In this document: piece by piece, positions 42,552 to 52,285 of the stretch
How positions within the stretch are numbered: position 1 is the first letter of the stretch
Layout of the letters: every line of letters starts with the position of its first letter
Assembly: GCF_013389595.1 (NCBI RefSeq)
Contig: NZ_CP058306.1
Location: forward strand, 744,001-808,000
Direction: 5' to 3'
Length of the DNA: 64,000 bases
Origin: Flavobacterium sp. I3-2
GTDB taxonomy: Bacteria > Bacteroidota > Bacteroidia > Flavobacteriales > Flavobacteriaceae
The notes under the pieces: model-generated
The model's input: only the letters and a program-made list of their open reading frames with translations
Told to the model about the DNA's origin: nothing
The model's database searches: none
Translations under genes and position numbers: made by a program

Positions 42552-43034
42552 ATGGACATTAAAGAAATTCAAAATTTAATTAAATTCGTAGCAAAATCTG
42601 GCGCTACTGAAGTTAAATTAGAAATGGATGATTTTAAAATCACCATTAAAACAACAACAGAAGGCGCTACAGAAACAGCTTATATCCAACAAATACCAGT
42701 TCAAACTCAAGCTCAAGCTCCAGTTGCAGTTGTAGCTCCAGTTGCTTCTACTGAAAATCAATCAGTTGCAAATGAAGTGACAGAAAACAACAATTACATT
42801 ACTGTAAAATCTCCAATTATTGGAACATTCTACAGAAAACCATCACCAGACAAAGCTCCATTCGTTGAAGTAGGTTCTACAATTAAATCTGGAGATGTTT
42901 TATGTGTGATTGAAGCTATGAAATTATTCAACGAAATCGAATCTGAAGTATCAGGTAAAATCGTTAAAGTTTTAATTGACGATTCATCACCTGTTGAATT
43001 TGATCAACCATTATTCTTAGTTGATCCATCTTAA
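42552..43034 (+). CDS. accB: Biotin carboxyl carrier protein of acetyl-CoA carboxylase
   Basis: It carries carboxybiotin from AccC to the carboxyltransferase. It has 160 residues: an N-terminal helical part, a Gln/Ala/Pro/Val-rich flexible linker (about 47-75) and a biotinyl domain. Lys124 in VIEAMKLFNEIESE is the site for biotin. It lies 30 bp after fabH. Confidence 0.96.
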   Translation: MDIKEIQNLIKFVAKSGATEVKLEMDDFKITIKTTTEGATETAYIQQIPVQTQAQAPVAVVAPVASTENQSVANEVTENNNYITVKSPIIGTFYRKPSPDKAPFVEVGSTIKSGDVLCVIEAMKLFNEIESEVSGKIVKVLIDDSSPVEFDQPLFLVDPS

Positions 43035-43097
43035 TTTGATATAATTATTTGAATTGTTTTCAAATTTTCAAATTGTTTAATTTCAAATTACAGAAAA

Positions 43098-44441
43098 ATG
43101 TTTAAAAAAATATTAATAGCAAACAGAGGCGAAATTGCTTTACGTATCATTAGAACATGTAAAGAAATGGGCATCAAAACCGTTGCAGTTTACTCTACAG
43201 CAGACGCAGACAGCTTACACGTACGTTTTGCTGATGAAGCAGTTTGTATTGGACCTGCAGCTAGTAGCCTTTCGTACTTAAAAATGTCTAACATAATAGC
43301 TGCTGCAGAAATTACAAATGCAGACGCTATTCATCCTGGATATGGTTTCTTATCAGAAAACGCAAAATTTTCTGAATTATGCCAAAAACATGGAATCAAA
43401 TTTATCGGTGCATCTCCAGAGATGATCGAAAAAATGGGTGACAAAGCAACCGCTAAAGAAACCATGAAAGCAGCCGGAGTACCTTGTGTACCAGGATCTG
43501 AAGGACTTTTAGCTTCGTTAGAAGACGCTAAAAAAGTAGCTTTAGAAATTGGATTACCAGTTATGATGAAAGCTACTGCAGGTGGTGGAGGTCGTGGAAT
43601 GCGCGAAATTTGGAATATCGAAGATTTAGATAAAGCATGGGAAAGTGCACGTCAAGAATCTGCAGCTGCATTTGGAAACGATGGTATGTACATGGAAAAA
43701 CTTATTGTTGATCCGCGCCATATCGAAATTCAAGTTGTAGGAGATTCTTACGGAAAAGCTTGTCATTTATCTGAAAGAGATTGTTCTATTCAACGTCGTC
43801 ATCAAAAATTAACTGAAGAAACACCTTCTCCATTCATGACTGACGAACTTCGTACAAGAATGGGTGAAGCAGCTGTTAAAGCAGCAGAATACATCAAATA
43901 CGAAGGTGCTGGAACGATTGAGTTCTTAGTTGACAAAGACCGTAACTTCTACTTCATGGAAATGAATACTCGTATCCAAGTAGAACACCCAATTACAGAG
44001 CAAGTTATTGATTACGATTTAATCCGCGAACAAATTTTAGTAGCAGCAGGAGTGCCAATTTCTGGTAAAAATTACTTACCTGAATTACATTCTATTGAAT
44101 GTCGTATTAATGCAGAAGATCCATTTATGGACTTTAGACCTTCTCCAGGTAAAATCACAACATTACACGCTCCAGGCGGGCACGGTGTACGTTTAGATAC
44201 TCACGTATATTCTGGTTACACAATTCCACCAAATTATGATTCAATGATTGCTAAGTTAATTACTACTGCACAAACTCGTGAAGAAGCAATTAACAAAATG
44301 AAACGCGCATTAGACGAATTTGTAATTGAAGGAATCAAGACTACAATTCCATTCCATAGACAATTAATGGATGATCCAAATTACGTTGCTGGAAATTACA
44401 CAACAGCTTTTATGGATACTTTCAAAATGGAAAAACCATAA
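43098..44441 (+). CDS. accC: Biotin carboxylase subunit of acetyl-CoA carboxylase
   Basis: It carboxylates biotin on AccB with ATP and bicarbonate. It has 447 residues with the ATP-grasp fold: [19 protein letters not shown] at the start, the glycine loop [26 protein letters not shown] and [14 protein letters not shown]. Bicarbonate may come from the nearby SulP/carbonic anhydrase pair. It ends at a clear terminator. Confidence 0.97.
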   Translation: MFKKILIANRGEIALRIIRTCKEMGIKTVAVYSTADADSLHVRFADEAVCIGPAASSLSYLKMSNIIAAAEITNADAIHPGYGFLSENAKFSELCQKHGIKFIGASPEMIEKMGDKATAKETMKAAGVPCVPGSEGLLASLEDAKKVALEIGLPVMMKATAGGGGRGMREIWNIEDLDKAWESARQESAAAFGNDGMYMEKLIVDPRHIEIQVVGDSYGKACHLSERDCSIQRRHQKLTEETPSPFMTDELRTRMGEAAVKAAEYIKYEGAGTIEFLVDKDRNFYFMEMNTRIQVEHPITEQVIDYDLIREQILVAAGVPISGKNYLPELHSIECRINAEDPFMDFRPSPGKITTLHAPGGHGVRLDTHVYSGYTIPPNYDSMIAKLITTAQTREEAINKMKRALDEFVIEGIKTTIPFHRQLMDDPNYVAGNYTTAFMDTFKMEKP

Positions 44442-44450
44442 ATTCAACAA

Positions 44451-44474
44451 AAATCAGCCTTCGTGCTGATTTTT
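44451..44474 (+). terminator. Terminator of fabH-accB-accC
   Basis: AAAATCAGC / GCTGATTTT stem with a 6-nt loop CTTCGT, and further T residues. Confidence 0.85.
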
Positions 44475-44537
44475 TTATTTTCTGTCTTATATCAAATATA
44501 AAAATCAGTTTTTTAAGAAAAAAAATCGAATAAAAAC

Positions 44538-44567
44538 TTGACTACTTTGAAAAAAAGTATATCTTTG
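44538..44567 (+). promoter_or_regulatory. Promoter of the cold-shock gene
   Basis: TTG (44538-44540), 19 bp, TATCTTTG (44560-44567): exact Bacteroidetes consensus spacing. The start codon is 29 bp downstream. Confidence 0.7.
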
Positions 44568-44596
44568 GTCATTATTAATTATTATTTATATTAAAA

Positions 44597-44794
44597 ATGA
44601 GAACAGGTAAAGTTAAGTTCTTCAACGAATCAAAAGGATTCGGATTTATTACTGATGATCAAACAGGTAACGACATCTTCGTACACATCTCAGGAATCAA
44701 AAGTAGAGAATTACGTGATGGAGACTCAGTTTCTTACGTAGAATCTGACGGTAAAAAAGGTACTATTGCATCAGAAGTTGTTGTTATAGACTAA
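44597..44794 (+). CDS. Cold-shock domain protein
   Basis: A 65-residue CspA-type RNA/DNA-binding protein. RNP1 (KGFGFIT) and RNP2 (DIFVHISG) are intact. Such proteins melt RNA structure at low temperature or act constitutively. It is a single gene between a consensus promoter and a strong terminator, suggesting high expression. Confidence 0.95.
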   Translation: MRTGKVKFFNESKGFGFITDDQTGNDIFVHISGIKSRELRDGDSVSYVESDGKKGTIASEVVVID

Positions 44795-44825
44795 TTATAT
44801 TTTATATATATTTTTTACACCTTAC

Positions 44826-44860
44826 AAAATGGGCTATTTCTTAATGAAATAGCCCATTTT
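44826..44860. terminator. Terminator of the cold-shock gene
   Basis: A 15-bp perfect stem (AAAATGGGCTATTTC) with loop TTAAT and A/T runs on both sides. Confidence 0.85.
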
Positions 44861-44918
44861 TTTCATTTTAAAAAAACAATAAAAAAATGTTAAAATTATT
44901 TGATTTAAAATAAGTCTA

Positions 44919-44942
44919 AATAAGAATAATTATTTACTTTTG
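44919..44942 (+). promoter_or_regulatory. -7 box and Fur-box-like site of the porin/imelysin cluster
   Basis: TACTTTTG (44935-44942) is the -7 box. Overlapping it, AATAAG-AATAAT-T-ATTTAC (44919-44937) fits the hexamer model GATAAT-GATAAT-N-ATTATC at 13 of 18 positions, with a 10-bp palindromic core AATAATTATT. Iron repression by Fur is inferred. Confidence 0.4.
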
Positions 44943-44956
44943 TCAAAAAAATAAAG

Positions 44957-46249
44957 ATGAAAGCCAATCATTATTTAGCAATATTATTTCTTATCCCTTT
45001 AATGACAGTTCATGGGCAAGAAAAAAAAGAAGAGAAAGAACGTTTAGATAAAAATTTATTGAATCTATCTCGTTTTACACTTTCTGGATACGGAGTAGTA
45101 AACTATTACAATTACACAAAATTTGACACAGATTTAAATATCAAAAACAAATTTGATGCAGAACGTTTAAACTTATATTTAGGCTATGAATTTACAGACA
45201 AGATTAAATTAAAAACCGAAATTGAATTTGAACACGGAGGTACTGGTTCAACAATCGAACTAGATACACAAGAAGAATCTGGTGAATACGAACATGAAAT
45301 CGAAGCCGGAGGAGAAGTAAAACTTGAACAAATTTATATTGACTTTTCGATTAATAAATACTTCAATGTTAGAGCCGGAAGAATGAAAATTCATTTTGGA
45401 TTAGCACAAAACTTAGACAGACCGACAAGTTACTTCACTACGCATCGTCAAGAAATGGAAAACGAACTTTTACCGCTAGGTTGGTACGAAGCTGGTTTAC
45501 AATTCTACGGTACATTCGCAAATGATAAATTACTTTACGAAGTATCCGTAACAAGCGGTTTAGATTCGAGCGGATTCAGTTCAAGAAACTGGATTAAGGC
45601 AGGTTATCAAACCCGCTTTGAAATGGCAAATGCAGAATCTTTAGCCTTAACACTTCGATTAGATTATAAATTCGGCACACACAAAAACACTTACGCAGGA
45701 GCCGCTTTCTACATCAACAATGCATCTGCAAACAGACCTAAAAACGACATTGATGTAACTTCTTATGTAAAAATATTAGAAGCTCACGTTACTTACAACG
45801 AAAACAATTTACGTTTTAATGCAATTGGACTTTATGGAGATATAGAAAATTCAGACATTATCTCAAGAAAAAACGCAACCTTATCAAATAATTTAGGTGT
45901 AAAAAGAACACCAGTTGGTAAAAAGGCATTAGGATTTTCAGCAGAAATTGGTTACGAAATATTACATTTTTTTGAAGCCGATAGTAAACAAAAATTATAT
46001 CCATTTGTGAGATATGATTACTACGACACCATGTACCAAACAGAAGGTGCTGTTGTAAAAAAACCACGCTGGGAACGCAATTCTATTACAGGAGGAATAA
46101 ATTATTTAATTACTCCAAGTATCGTTGCGAAATTACAATATCAAAACCGCACGCTAGGTTCTGAACACATTGACCCAGTTACTTCATTAGGTATTGGAAA
46201 AAATCAAAAAGAAAACACTTTTTCGGCAGGAATTGCCTTCTCATTTTAA
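44957..46249 (+). CDS. Outer-membrane porin (phosphate-selective-porin-like)
   Basis: A 430-residue exported beta-barrel protein with a signal peptide ending in VHGQ. The strand pattern (LSGYGVVNYYNY, RLNLYLGYEFTDKIKLKTEIEFEHGG in pieces, AGRMKIHFGLAQ, a terminal FSAGIAFSF) resembles OprP/OprO-like porins, and it ends in the usual aromatic residue. It is the first gene of a three-gene cluster with imelysin and a di-heme protein, so it may serve iron uptake rather than phosphate; that is inference. Confidence 0.8.
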   Translation: MKANHYLAILFLIPLMTVHGQEKKEEKERLDKNLLNLSRFTLSGYGVVNYYNYTKFDTDLNIKNKFDAERLNLYLGYEFTDKIKLKTEIEFEHGGTGSTIELDTQEESGEYEHEIEAGGEVKLEQIYIDFSINKYFNVRAGRMKIHFGLAQNLDRPTSYFTTHRQEMENELLPLGWYEAGLQFYGTFANDKLLYEVSVTSGLDSSGFSSRNWIKAGYQTRFEMANAESLALTLRLDYKFGTHKNTYAGAAFYINNASANRPKNDIDVTSYVKILEAHVTYNENNLRFNAIGLYGDIENSDIISRKNATLSNNLGVKRTPVGKKALGFSAEIGYEILHFFEADSKQKLYPFVRYDYYDTMYQTEGAVVKKPRWERNSITGGINYLITPSIVAKLQYQNRTLGSEHIDPVTSLGIGKNQKENTFSAGIAFSF

Positions 46250-46270
46250 ATAAAATAAAACCCATACATT

Positions 46271-47350
46271 ATGAAAAATCAAATTTTTAATTCATTAGGA
46301 ATCGCAGTATTAACATTAGGAATCGTTTCTTGTAGTAACAACGACGACTCAACAGATAATCAAATTCAAAATGCTTCATTACAAGAAGTTGTAACAAACA
46401 ACTCAAACAATGTCATCATACAAACCTACAACACATTAAACCAAAGAGCATTAGCTCTAAAAAATGCGATAGAAACTTTAGCTAACGACAAAACAGAGGC
46501 AAATTTAAACGCAGCAAAAACAGCTTGGTCAGCAACTCGTGTACATTGGGAACAATCAGAAGGTTTTTTATACGGACCTGTTGACACAGAAGGAATTGAC
46601 CCAGCAATGGACACTTGGCCTGTTGATGTTGAAGCCATGAACAATATCTTAAATGGTTCTGCAAACATCACTGTTCAAACATTAGAAAACAATAACGAAG
46701 CTAGAGGTTTTCACTTAATCGAATTTTTACTTTGGGGTGAAAATGGTCAAAAAACAGCTACTCAAATTACGAACCGTCAAGCGGATTTATTAAAAGCTGC
46801 CGCTCAAGATTTACAAAATAACACGCAAAAATTATACAACGGTTGGATTCCGTCAAGCGGAAACTTTGTAAACAACTTCTTAAATCCATCACCTCAAGCT
46901 TATCCTTCATATGTTAATGTTTTAGAAGAAATGACAGAAGGTATGATTGTAATTGCAGATGAAGTTGCAAATGCAAAAATCGAAGACCCACTAAATTCTG
47001 AAGGTTCAACACCGAATGCACAACTAGAGGAATCTCGTTTTAGTAATAATTCAAAAACAGATTTTGCAGACAACATCAGAAGTATTCAAAATATGTATTT
47101 AGGAACATACAACGGCTTAGGAAACGGGAAAGGAATTTCGGTTTTAGTTGCAGCAAAAAACAGCACTTTAGACACTAAAGTTAAAAATGCAATTAACGCT
47201 TCCATTTCGGCAATAGAAGCTATTCCAAATACTTTTACAGATGCTATTTATAACAATCGTGCAGCTGTTACAAATGCACAAGTTAAAGTAAATGAATTAC
47301 ATACAATTCTAAAAAATGAATTAAAACCTTTCATTTTAAACAATCTTTAA
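46271..47350 (+). CDS. Imelysin-family lipoprotein (IrpA-like iron uptake)
   Basis: A 359-residue lipoprotein with lipobox IVSC (Cys21). The imelysin motif GxHxxE is in ARGFHLIEFLLWG (Gly146, His148, Glu151), with YGPVDTEGIDPAMDTWPVD upstream. Family members (IrpA, EfeO-like) are implicated in iron acquisition. It lies between a porin and a DUF1111 di-heme gene, a recurrent iron-linked grouping. Confidence 0.9.
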   Translation: MKNQIFNSLGIAVLTLGIVSCSNNDDSTDNQIQNASLQEVVTNNSNNVIIQTYNTLNQRALALKNAIETLANDKTEANLNAAKTAWSATRVHWEQSEGFLYGPVDTEGIDPAMDTWPVDVEAMNNILNGSANITVQTLENNNEARGFHLIEFLLWGENGQKTATQITNRQADLLKAAAQDLQNNTQKLYNGWIPSSGNFVNNFLNPSPQAYPSYVNVLEEMTEGMIVIADEVANAKIEDPLNSEGSTPNAQLEESRFSNNSKTDFADNIRSIQNMYLGTYNGLGNGKGISVLVAAKNSTLDTKVKNAINASISAIEAIPNTFTDAIYNNRAAVTNAQVKVNELHTILKNELKPFILNNL

Positions 47351-47386
47351 TTAGGTTGTTTAAAATGAAAATTAAAAAAGCAACAA

Positions 47387-48775
47387 ATGAAAAATCTAGT
47401 TTTATTCAGTTTAATTGCTTTTTGTTTATTAAGTTGCAGCAACAACGATGATTACGAAACCATACCCGAAGAATCATTAATCGACCTTTCAGAACGAATA
47501 ATGGCCGGAGGAGAAACCACTATTTTTTCAACAACCAGCTTTGCTTATAGCACACCAGCGCCAAATTTATCAAATGAATATTTAGCACAACATTTGAGAG
47601 GTGACGTAGAATTTGAATCTATATTTGTAACTGCTCCAGCAGAAATTAATTCAGGGTTAGGACCAATTTTTAACAATTCGTCTTGTATCAGTTGCCATCC
47701 TAGAGATGGAAGAGCATCACATCCTGAAAACTTAATTGCAAGAAGTGGACTTTTAGTCAGAGCTAGTTTACCAGGAACGAATCCAAACGGAGGAACAATT
47801 CCAGTACCTGGTTTTGGAACACAAATTCAAAACCAAGCCATTTTTAACTTTGTCGCAGAAGCTCAATATCAAATGTTGTATGAAGAATTCACAGAAACTT
47901 TAGCGGACGGAACAGAAGTCAATTTAAGAAAACCAAAAATTCAATTCATCAATACGTATCAAGCAATACCATCAGATATTTTAACATCGGTACGAATTGG
48001 ACCACCCGTTTTTGGATTAGGATTAATTGAATTAATTCCCGAAGCAAATTTAATTGCAGCACAAGATTTAAACGATTCTAATAATGACGGAATTAAAGGA
48101 AAATTAAACTACGTTTGGAATTCTCATACGTCACAAACTGAAGTTGGAAGATTCGGTTGGAAAGCAAACGTTTCGAACTTATTAATTCAATGTGCCGGAG
48201 CATATAATGACGACATGGGAATTACCAATCCAATTTTTCAAACCGAAACCGGATTTGGACAATCTAACGGTTCTGACGGTCTTCAAGACGATCCAGAATT
48301 ACCAATAAACCGACTTGAAGATGTCGTTTTATATACACAAACATTAGCAGTACCAGCTCCTAGAAATATCACTGCTACCGAAGTTAGAAAAGGCGCAAAA
48401 ATATTTGAAACTATAGATTGTTCAAAATGTCATACACCAAAACAGCAAACAGGCTACAGTCCAATAAAAGCACTGTCATATCAAACATTCTATCCATATT
48501 CTGATATGCTTTTACACGATATGGGCGAAGGATTAGCAGATAATCGACCTGATTTTTTAGCAAATGGTCGTGAATGGAAAACTCGACCACTTTGGGGAAT
48601 TGGCTTAACCTTTGTCGTAAATAATCACACTAATTTTTTACACGATGGTAGAGCACGAAATTTAACCGAAGCAATTATGTGGCACGGAGGTGAAGCTGAA
48701 AACGCCAAGCAAAAATTTAAAAATTTAAAAACAGAAGAACGCAATGCGCTTCTAAGTTTTTTAAACTCTTTATAA
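47387..48775 (+). CDS. Di-heme (DUF1111, thiol-oxidoreductase-like) lipoprotein
   Basis: A 462-residue lipoprotein with lipobox LLSC (Cys17) and two heme-c motifs: CISCH (Cys100, Cys103, His104) and CSKCH (Cys345, Cys348, His349). The C-terminal TRPLWGIGL and FLHDGRARNLTEAIMWHGGEA are typical of DUF1111 proteins related to di-heme peroxidases. The likely role is redox chemistry on iron during uptake with the imelysin partner; the substrate is unknown. Confidence 0.9.
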   Translation: MKNLVLFSLIAFCLLSCSNNDDYETIPEESLIDLSERIMAGGETTIFSTTSFAYSTPAPNLSNEYLAQHLRGDVEFESIFVTAPAEINSGLGPIFNNSSCISCHPRDGRASHPENLIARSGLLVRASLPGTNPNGGTIPVPGFGTQIQNQAIFNFVAEAQYQMLYEEFTETLADGTEVNLRKPKIQFINTYQAIPSDILTSVRIGPPVFGLGLIELIPEANLIAAQDLNDSNNDGIKGKLNYVWNSHTSQTEVGRFGWKANVSNLLIQCAGAYNDDMGITNPIFQTETGFGQSNGSDGLQDDPELPINRLEDVVLYTQTLAVPAPRNITATEVRKGAKIFETIDCSKCHTPKQQTGYSPIKALSYQTFYPYSDMLLHDMGEGLADNRPDFLANGREWKTRPLWGIGLTFVVNNHTNFLHDGRARNLTEAIMWHGGEAENAKQKFKNLKTEERNALLSFLNSL

Positions 48776-48797
48776 CTCAAACAAACTTAAATTCATT

Positions 48798-48826
48798 AAA
48801 GACTATTCTGTAACGGAATAGTCTTT
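48798..48826 (+). terminator. Terminator of the porin/imelysin/di-heme cluster
   Basis: AAAGACTATTC / GAATAGTCTTT stem, 7-nt loop, followed by T residues. From 48831 to 49014 the sequence is very AT-rich with no gene visible. Confidence 0.8.
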
Positions 48827-49014
48827 TTTTATTTAAAATAAGCAATTAACACATTGTATAATATCACATATTTTTAAACAAATAATTATACAATAAAAAA
48901 TATCCTCGTAAATTATATCGATATTTCTATTTATAAACATTCTAAATTAAGCCAAAAACCCTTTTAAAATCAAATATAAAACTATGTAATAGTCAAAAAA
49001 TTATAATATAAATT

Positions 49015-49022
49015 TATATTTG
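49015..49022 (+). promoter_or_regulatory. -7 box of the nuo operon
   Basis: TATATTTG fits TAnnTTTG, 29 bp before the ATG at 49052. It overlaps the alternative GTG at 49022, which therefore cannot be translated from this promoter. Confidence 0.5.
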
Positions 49023-49051
49023 TGAATTATAAGTTAAATAAAAACATAAAT

Positions 49052-49417
49052 ATGCAATCTAGTCAATTTGATTTAGTACCGATACTTATGCAACTAGTGT
49101 TTGCAGCAGGTTTCGTTGTTTTAACAATTATTGGCTCTAGCTTTCTAGGACCAAAACGCGCGTCTAAAAACAAAGACCAAAATTTCGAATGTGGAATTGA
49201 GTCTATCGGAAATGCCAGAATTCCATTCAATGTAAAATACTTCCTAGTTGCTATTTTATTCGTTTTATTCGACGTTGAAGTAATCTTCATGTATCCTTGG
49301 GCTGTTAATTTCAAAGAATTCGGATGGGATGGATTATGGAAAATGGGAATTTTCATGTTTTTATTAGTTGTTGGACTTCTTTATGAATTCAAGAAAAAAG
49401 GTCTTGAGTGGGATTAA
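49052..49417 (+). CDS. nuoA: NADH-quinone oxidoreductase subunit A
   Basis: A small membrane subunit of complex I, 121 residues from the ATG at 49052. The frame extends to a GTG at 49022, but that codon lies in the -7 box. Three helices are evident, with FECGIESIGNARIPFNVKYFLVA split around a Cys-containing loop and FDVEVIFMYPWAV typical of NuoA. It opens a 14-subunit operon. Confidence 0.95.
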   Translation: MQSSQFDLVPILMQLVFAAGFVVLTIIGSSFLGPKRASKNKDQNFECGIESIGNARIPFNVKYFLVAILFVLFDVEVIFMYPWAVNFKEFGWDGLWKMGIFMFLLVVGLLYEFKKKGLEWD

Positions 49418-49428
49418 TTTAAAAAGTT

Positions 49429-49980
49429 ATGAGTAAAAATTCAAAACCAAAAATGGTAAATGCACCAGATGGTTATGCTGGCGAAGGATTCTTTGCTACA
49501 AAACTTAACGAAGTGGTAGGTTTAGCTCGAGCTAATTCGATGTGGCCACTACCTTTTGCAACATCTTGTTGTGGAATTGAATACATGGCAACCATGGCCG
49601 CAACTTACGACATTGGTCGTTTTGGAGCTGAGCGTATGAGTTTCTCTCCCCGTCAAGCGGATATGCTTTTAGTAATGGGTACAATCTCTAAAAAAATGGC
49701 ACCAATCTTACGTCAAGTTTACGAACAAATGGCAGAACCTAGATGGGTAATTGCAGTTGGAGCTTGCGCATCGTCTGGTGGAGTTTTCGATACATATTCA
49801 GTTTTACAAGGAATCGATAAAGTAATTCCGGTTGATGTTTATGTACCAGGTTGTCCTCCACGTCCAGAACAAATTTTAGACGGAATTTTAACCTTACAAG
49901 AAATCGTTAAAAACGAATCAGTGAGAAGAAGAAGTTCTGATGAATATAAAGAATTATTAAACTCATATAACATCAAATAA
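49429..49980 (+). CDS. nuoB: NADH-quinone oxidoreductase subunit B
   Basis: A connecting subunit that carries the N2 [4Fe-4S] cluster. It has 183 residues. The tandem Cys47-Cys48 ([10 protein letters not shown]), Cys113 (VGACASSGG) and Cys142 (VPGCPPRPE) are the ligands. It lies 11 bp after nuoA. Confidence 0.97.
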   Translation: MSKNSKPKMVNAPDGYAGEGFFATKLNEVVGLARANSMWPLPFATSCCGIEYMATMAATYDIGRFGAERMSFSPRQADMLLVMGTISKKMAPILRQVYEQMAEPRWVIAVGACASSGGVFDTYSVLQGIDKVIPVDVYVPGCPPRPEQILDGILTLQEIVKNESVRRRSSDEYKELLNSYNIK

Positions 49981-49981
49981 A

Positions 49982-50503
49982 ATGAGCTTAGATAACCAAA
50001 CCATTCAAAAGAAATTAGTCGATACTTTTGGTTTAGATATTATTGAATATCATGAATCTCACGACATTTTAACTTTTGAAATAAACAGTAAAAAGAATCA
50101 CGAAATCATCAAGTTTTTAAAAGAAGATAAAGATTTAAATTTTAATTTCTTGACAGATGTTTGTGGTGTTCATTTTCCAGATTACGAAAAAGAAAGACAA
50201 TTTGCAGTGGTTTATCATTTACACAATTGGTTTCAAAACGTTCGTATTCGAATTAAATGTTTTACTAACGCAGAAAATCCAAATGTTGATTCGGTTGTAG
50301 ATTTATACAAATCAGCAAACTGGCAAGAAAGAGAAACGTACGATTTCTACGGAATTAAGTTCAACAATCATCCGCAATTAAAACGTATTTTAAATATGGA
50401 TGAAATGGAATCATTCCCACTAAGAAAAGAATTCCCGATGGAAGACCAAGGTCGTACAGATAAGGATGACCGTTTCTTCGGAAGAATATCTAATAATTGT
50501 TAA
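49982..50503 (+). CDS. nuoC: NADH-quinone oxidoreductase subunit C
   Basis: A peripheral-arm subunit, 173 residues, not fused to NuoD. The 30-kDa signature appears as ERETYDFYGIKFNNHP, and FPLRKEFPMEDQGRTDKDDR follows in pieces. It lies 1 bp after nuoB and 9 bp before nuoD. Confidence 0.95.
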   Translation: MSLDNQTIQKKLVDTFGLDIIEYHESHDILTFEINSKKNHEIIKFLKEDKDLNFNFLTDVCGVHFPDYEKERQFAVVYHLHNWFQNVRIRIKCFTNAENPNVDSVVDLYKSANWQERETYDFYGIKFNNHPQLKRILNMDEMESFPLRKEFPMEDQGRTDKDDRFFGRISNNC

Positions 50504-50512
50504 AAAACGCAT

Positions 50513-51748
50513 ATGTCTGACTTACTATTAACCCCAGAAAATCGTTTTCAAAAACAAATTGAAGAACGCCTAAAAAAAGACGGTGTTGAATTATCAGTTT
50601 TAAACTTAGGACCAACCCACCCTGCCACTCACGGAATTTTCCAAAACATTTTATTAATGGATGGAGAAACCATTCTTGATGGCGAAGGAACCGTTGGTTA
50701 CATACATAGAGCATTTGAGAAAATTGCAGAAAATCGTCCGTTTTATCAAATCAACGTTTTAACAGACCGTTTAAATTATTGTTCATCGCCAATTAACAAT
50801 ACTGGTTGGTGGATGACAGTTGAAAAAGCTTTAGGTATAGAAATTCCAAAACGTGTACAATATTTACGTGTGATTATTATGGAATTAGCTCGTATCGCAG
50901 ACCACATCATTTGTAGCTCGGTAATGGGAGTTGACACCGGAGCATTAACAGGTTTCTTATACGTAATGCAATACCGTGAAAAGATTTACGAAATCTACGA
51001 AGAAATTTGTGGCGCACGTTTAACTACAAACATGGGTCGTATTGGTGGATTTGAACGTGAATGGTCTGAAACAGCTTGGAGAAAAATTGATGAATTTTTG
51101 AATGAATTCCCTGGTGTTTGGTCTGAATTTGAAAACATGTTAACTCGTAACAGAATTTTCATGGACCGTACCATCGGAGCTGGAGCTGTTCCTGCAGAAA
51201 TGGCAATGAGCTACGGATTTACAGGACCAAACCTTCGTGCAGCCGGAATTGATTACGATGTTCGTGTAGCACAACCTTATTGTTCTTACGAAGATTTTGA
51301 GTTTGATATTCCTGTTGGTCAAAACGGTGATTGTTACGATCGTTTTTGTGTGCGTAATGCAGAAGTTTGGGAAAGTATGAAAATCATTCGTCAAGCCATT
51401 GCTAAAATGCCAGAAGGTCCTTACCATGCTGATGTTCCAGAATATTACCTTCCTCCAAAAGAAGATGTGTATCAAAATATGGAAGCTTTGATTTATCACT
51501 TCAAAATCGTAATGGGAGAAATTCCTGTTCCGAATACAGAAGTTTATCATGCCGTTGAAGGCGGAAATGGTGAATTAGGATTTTATCTAATCACAAACGG
51601 AAGTCGTGTTCCGTATCGTTTACACTTCCGAAGACCATGTTTTATTTATTACCAAGCATTTAACGAAATTGTAAAAGGCAGAAGTTTATCAGATGCTATT
51701 ATCACACTTTCTAGTATGAACGTTATTGCGGGAGAATTAGACTGTTAA
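50513..51748 (+). CDS. nuoD: NADH-quinone oxidoreductase subunit D
   Basis: The 49-kDa subunit forming the quinone site with NuoB. It has 411 residues with LGPTHPATHGIFQ (the conserved His pair near quinone), the TNMGRIGGFERE region and the C-terminal SSMNVIAGELDC. It ends 2 bp before nuoE. Confidence 0.97.
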   Translation: MSDLLLTPENRFQKQIEERLKKDGVELSVLNLGPTHPATHGIFQNILLMDGETILDGEGTVGYIHRAFEKIAENRPFYQINVLTDRLNYCSSPINNTGWWMTVEKALGIEIPKRVQYLRVIIMELARIADHIICSSVMGVDTGALTGFLYVMQYREKIYEIYEEICGARLTTNMGRIGGFEREWSETAWRKIDEFLNEFPGVWSEFENMLTRNRIFMDRTIGAGAVPAEMAMSYGFTGPNLRAAGIDYDVRVAQPYCSYEDFEFDIPVGQNGDCYDRFCVRNAEVWESMKIIRQAIAKMPEGPYHADVPEYYLPPKEDVYQNMEALIYHFKIVMGEIPVPNTEVYHAVEGGNGELGFYLITNGSRVPYRLHFRRPCFIYYQAFNEIVKGRSLSDAIITLSSMNVIAGELDC

Positions 51749-51750
51749 TT

Positions 51751-52281
51751 ATGGAAAAAACAAACTACAAACAAGAAATAAATTTCACTCCAGAATTGAT
51801 GACACGAATCAACGAATTGATTAGTCATTATCCGGAAGGAAAACAAAAATCGGCACTTTTACCTGTTCTTCATGAAGTACAAGATGCGCATGATAATTGG
51901 TTGAGTTTAGAACTTCAGACCAAAGTTGCCGAAATATTAAACATCAAACCAATTGAAGTTTTTGAAGTAACAACGTTTTATACCATGTTCAATCAAAAAC
52001 CAATGGGTAAATACATGTTAGAATTCTGTTCAACTTCTTGCTGTGCGATAAACAAAGCAGAAGATATGATGGATTATGCATGCGAAAAACTAAACATCAA
52101 ACCGGGACAAGTTACAGCAGACGGAATGTTCTCTGTCGTTGGCGTTCAATGTTTAGGAGCTTGTGGTTATGCACCAATGCTTCAGTTAGGTGATTTCTAT
52201 CACGAACATTTAACTAAAGAAAAAATCGATTTGTTAATCGATGATTGTAAAGCAGGAAAAATAACATTACACGATAAATAA
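51751..52281 (+). CDS. nuoE: NADH-quinone oxidoreductase subunit E
   Basis: A 24-kDa subunit with the N1a [2Fe-2S] cluster, 176 residues. Ligands are Cys93 and Cys97 or Cys98 (EFCSTSCC), and Cys134 and Cys138 (VQCLGACGYAP). VFEVTTFYTMF precedes them as in the family. The presence of nuoE and nuoF means a full NADH-oxidising module. Confidence 0.95.
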   Translation: MEKTNYKQEINFTPELMTRINELISHYPEGKQKSALLPVLHEVQDAHDNWLSLELQTKVAEILNIKPIEVFEVTTFYTMFNQKPMGKYMLEFCSTSCCAINKAEDMMDYACEKLNIKPGQVTADGMFSVVGVQCLGACGYAPMLQLGDFYHEHLTKEKIDLLIDDCKAGKITLHDK

Positions 52282-52285
52282 TACC

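Noticed and set aside
48831..49014. Small gene or RNA in the gap before nuoA
   Set aside because: The stretch is very AT-rich, with no start codon followed by a plausible frame and no stable stem beyond the terminator.
49022..49051. GTG start of nuoA
   Set aside because: The GTG is part of the TATATTTG promoter box and the ATG at 49052 gives the normal NuoA N-terminus.
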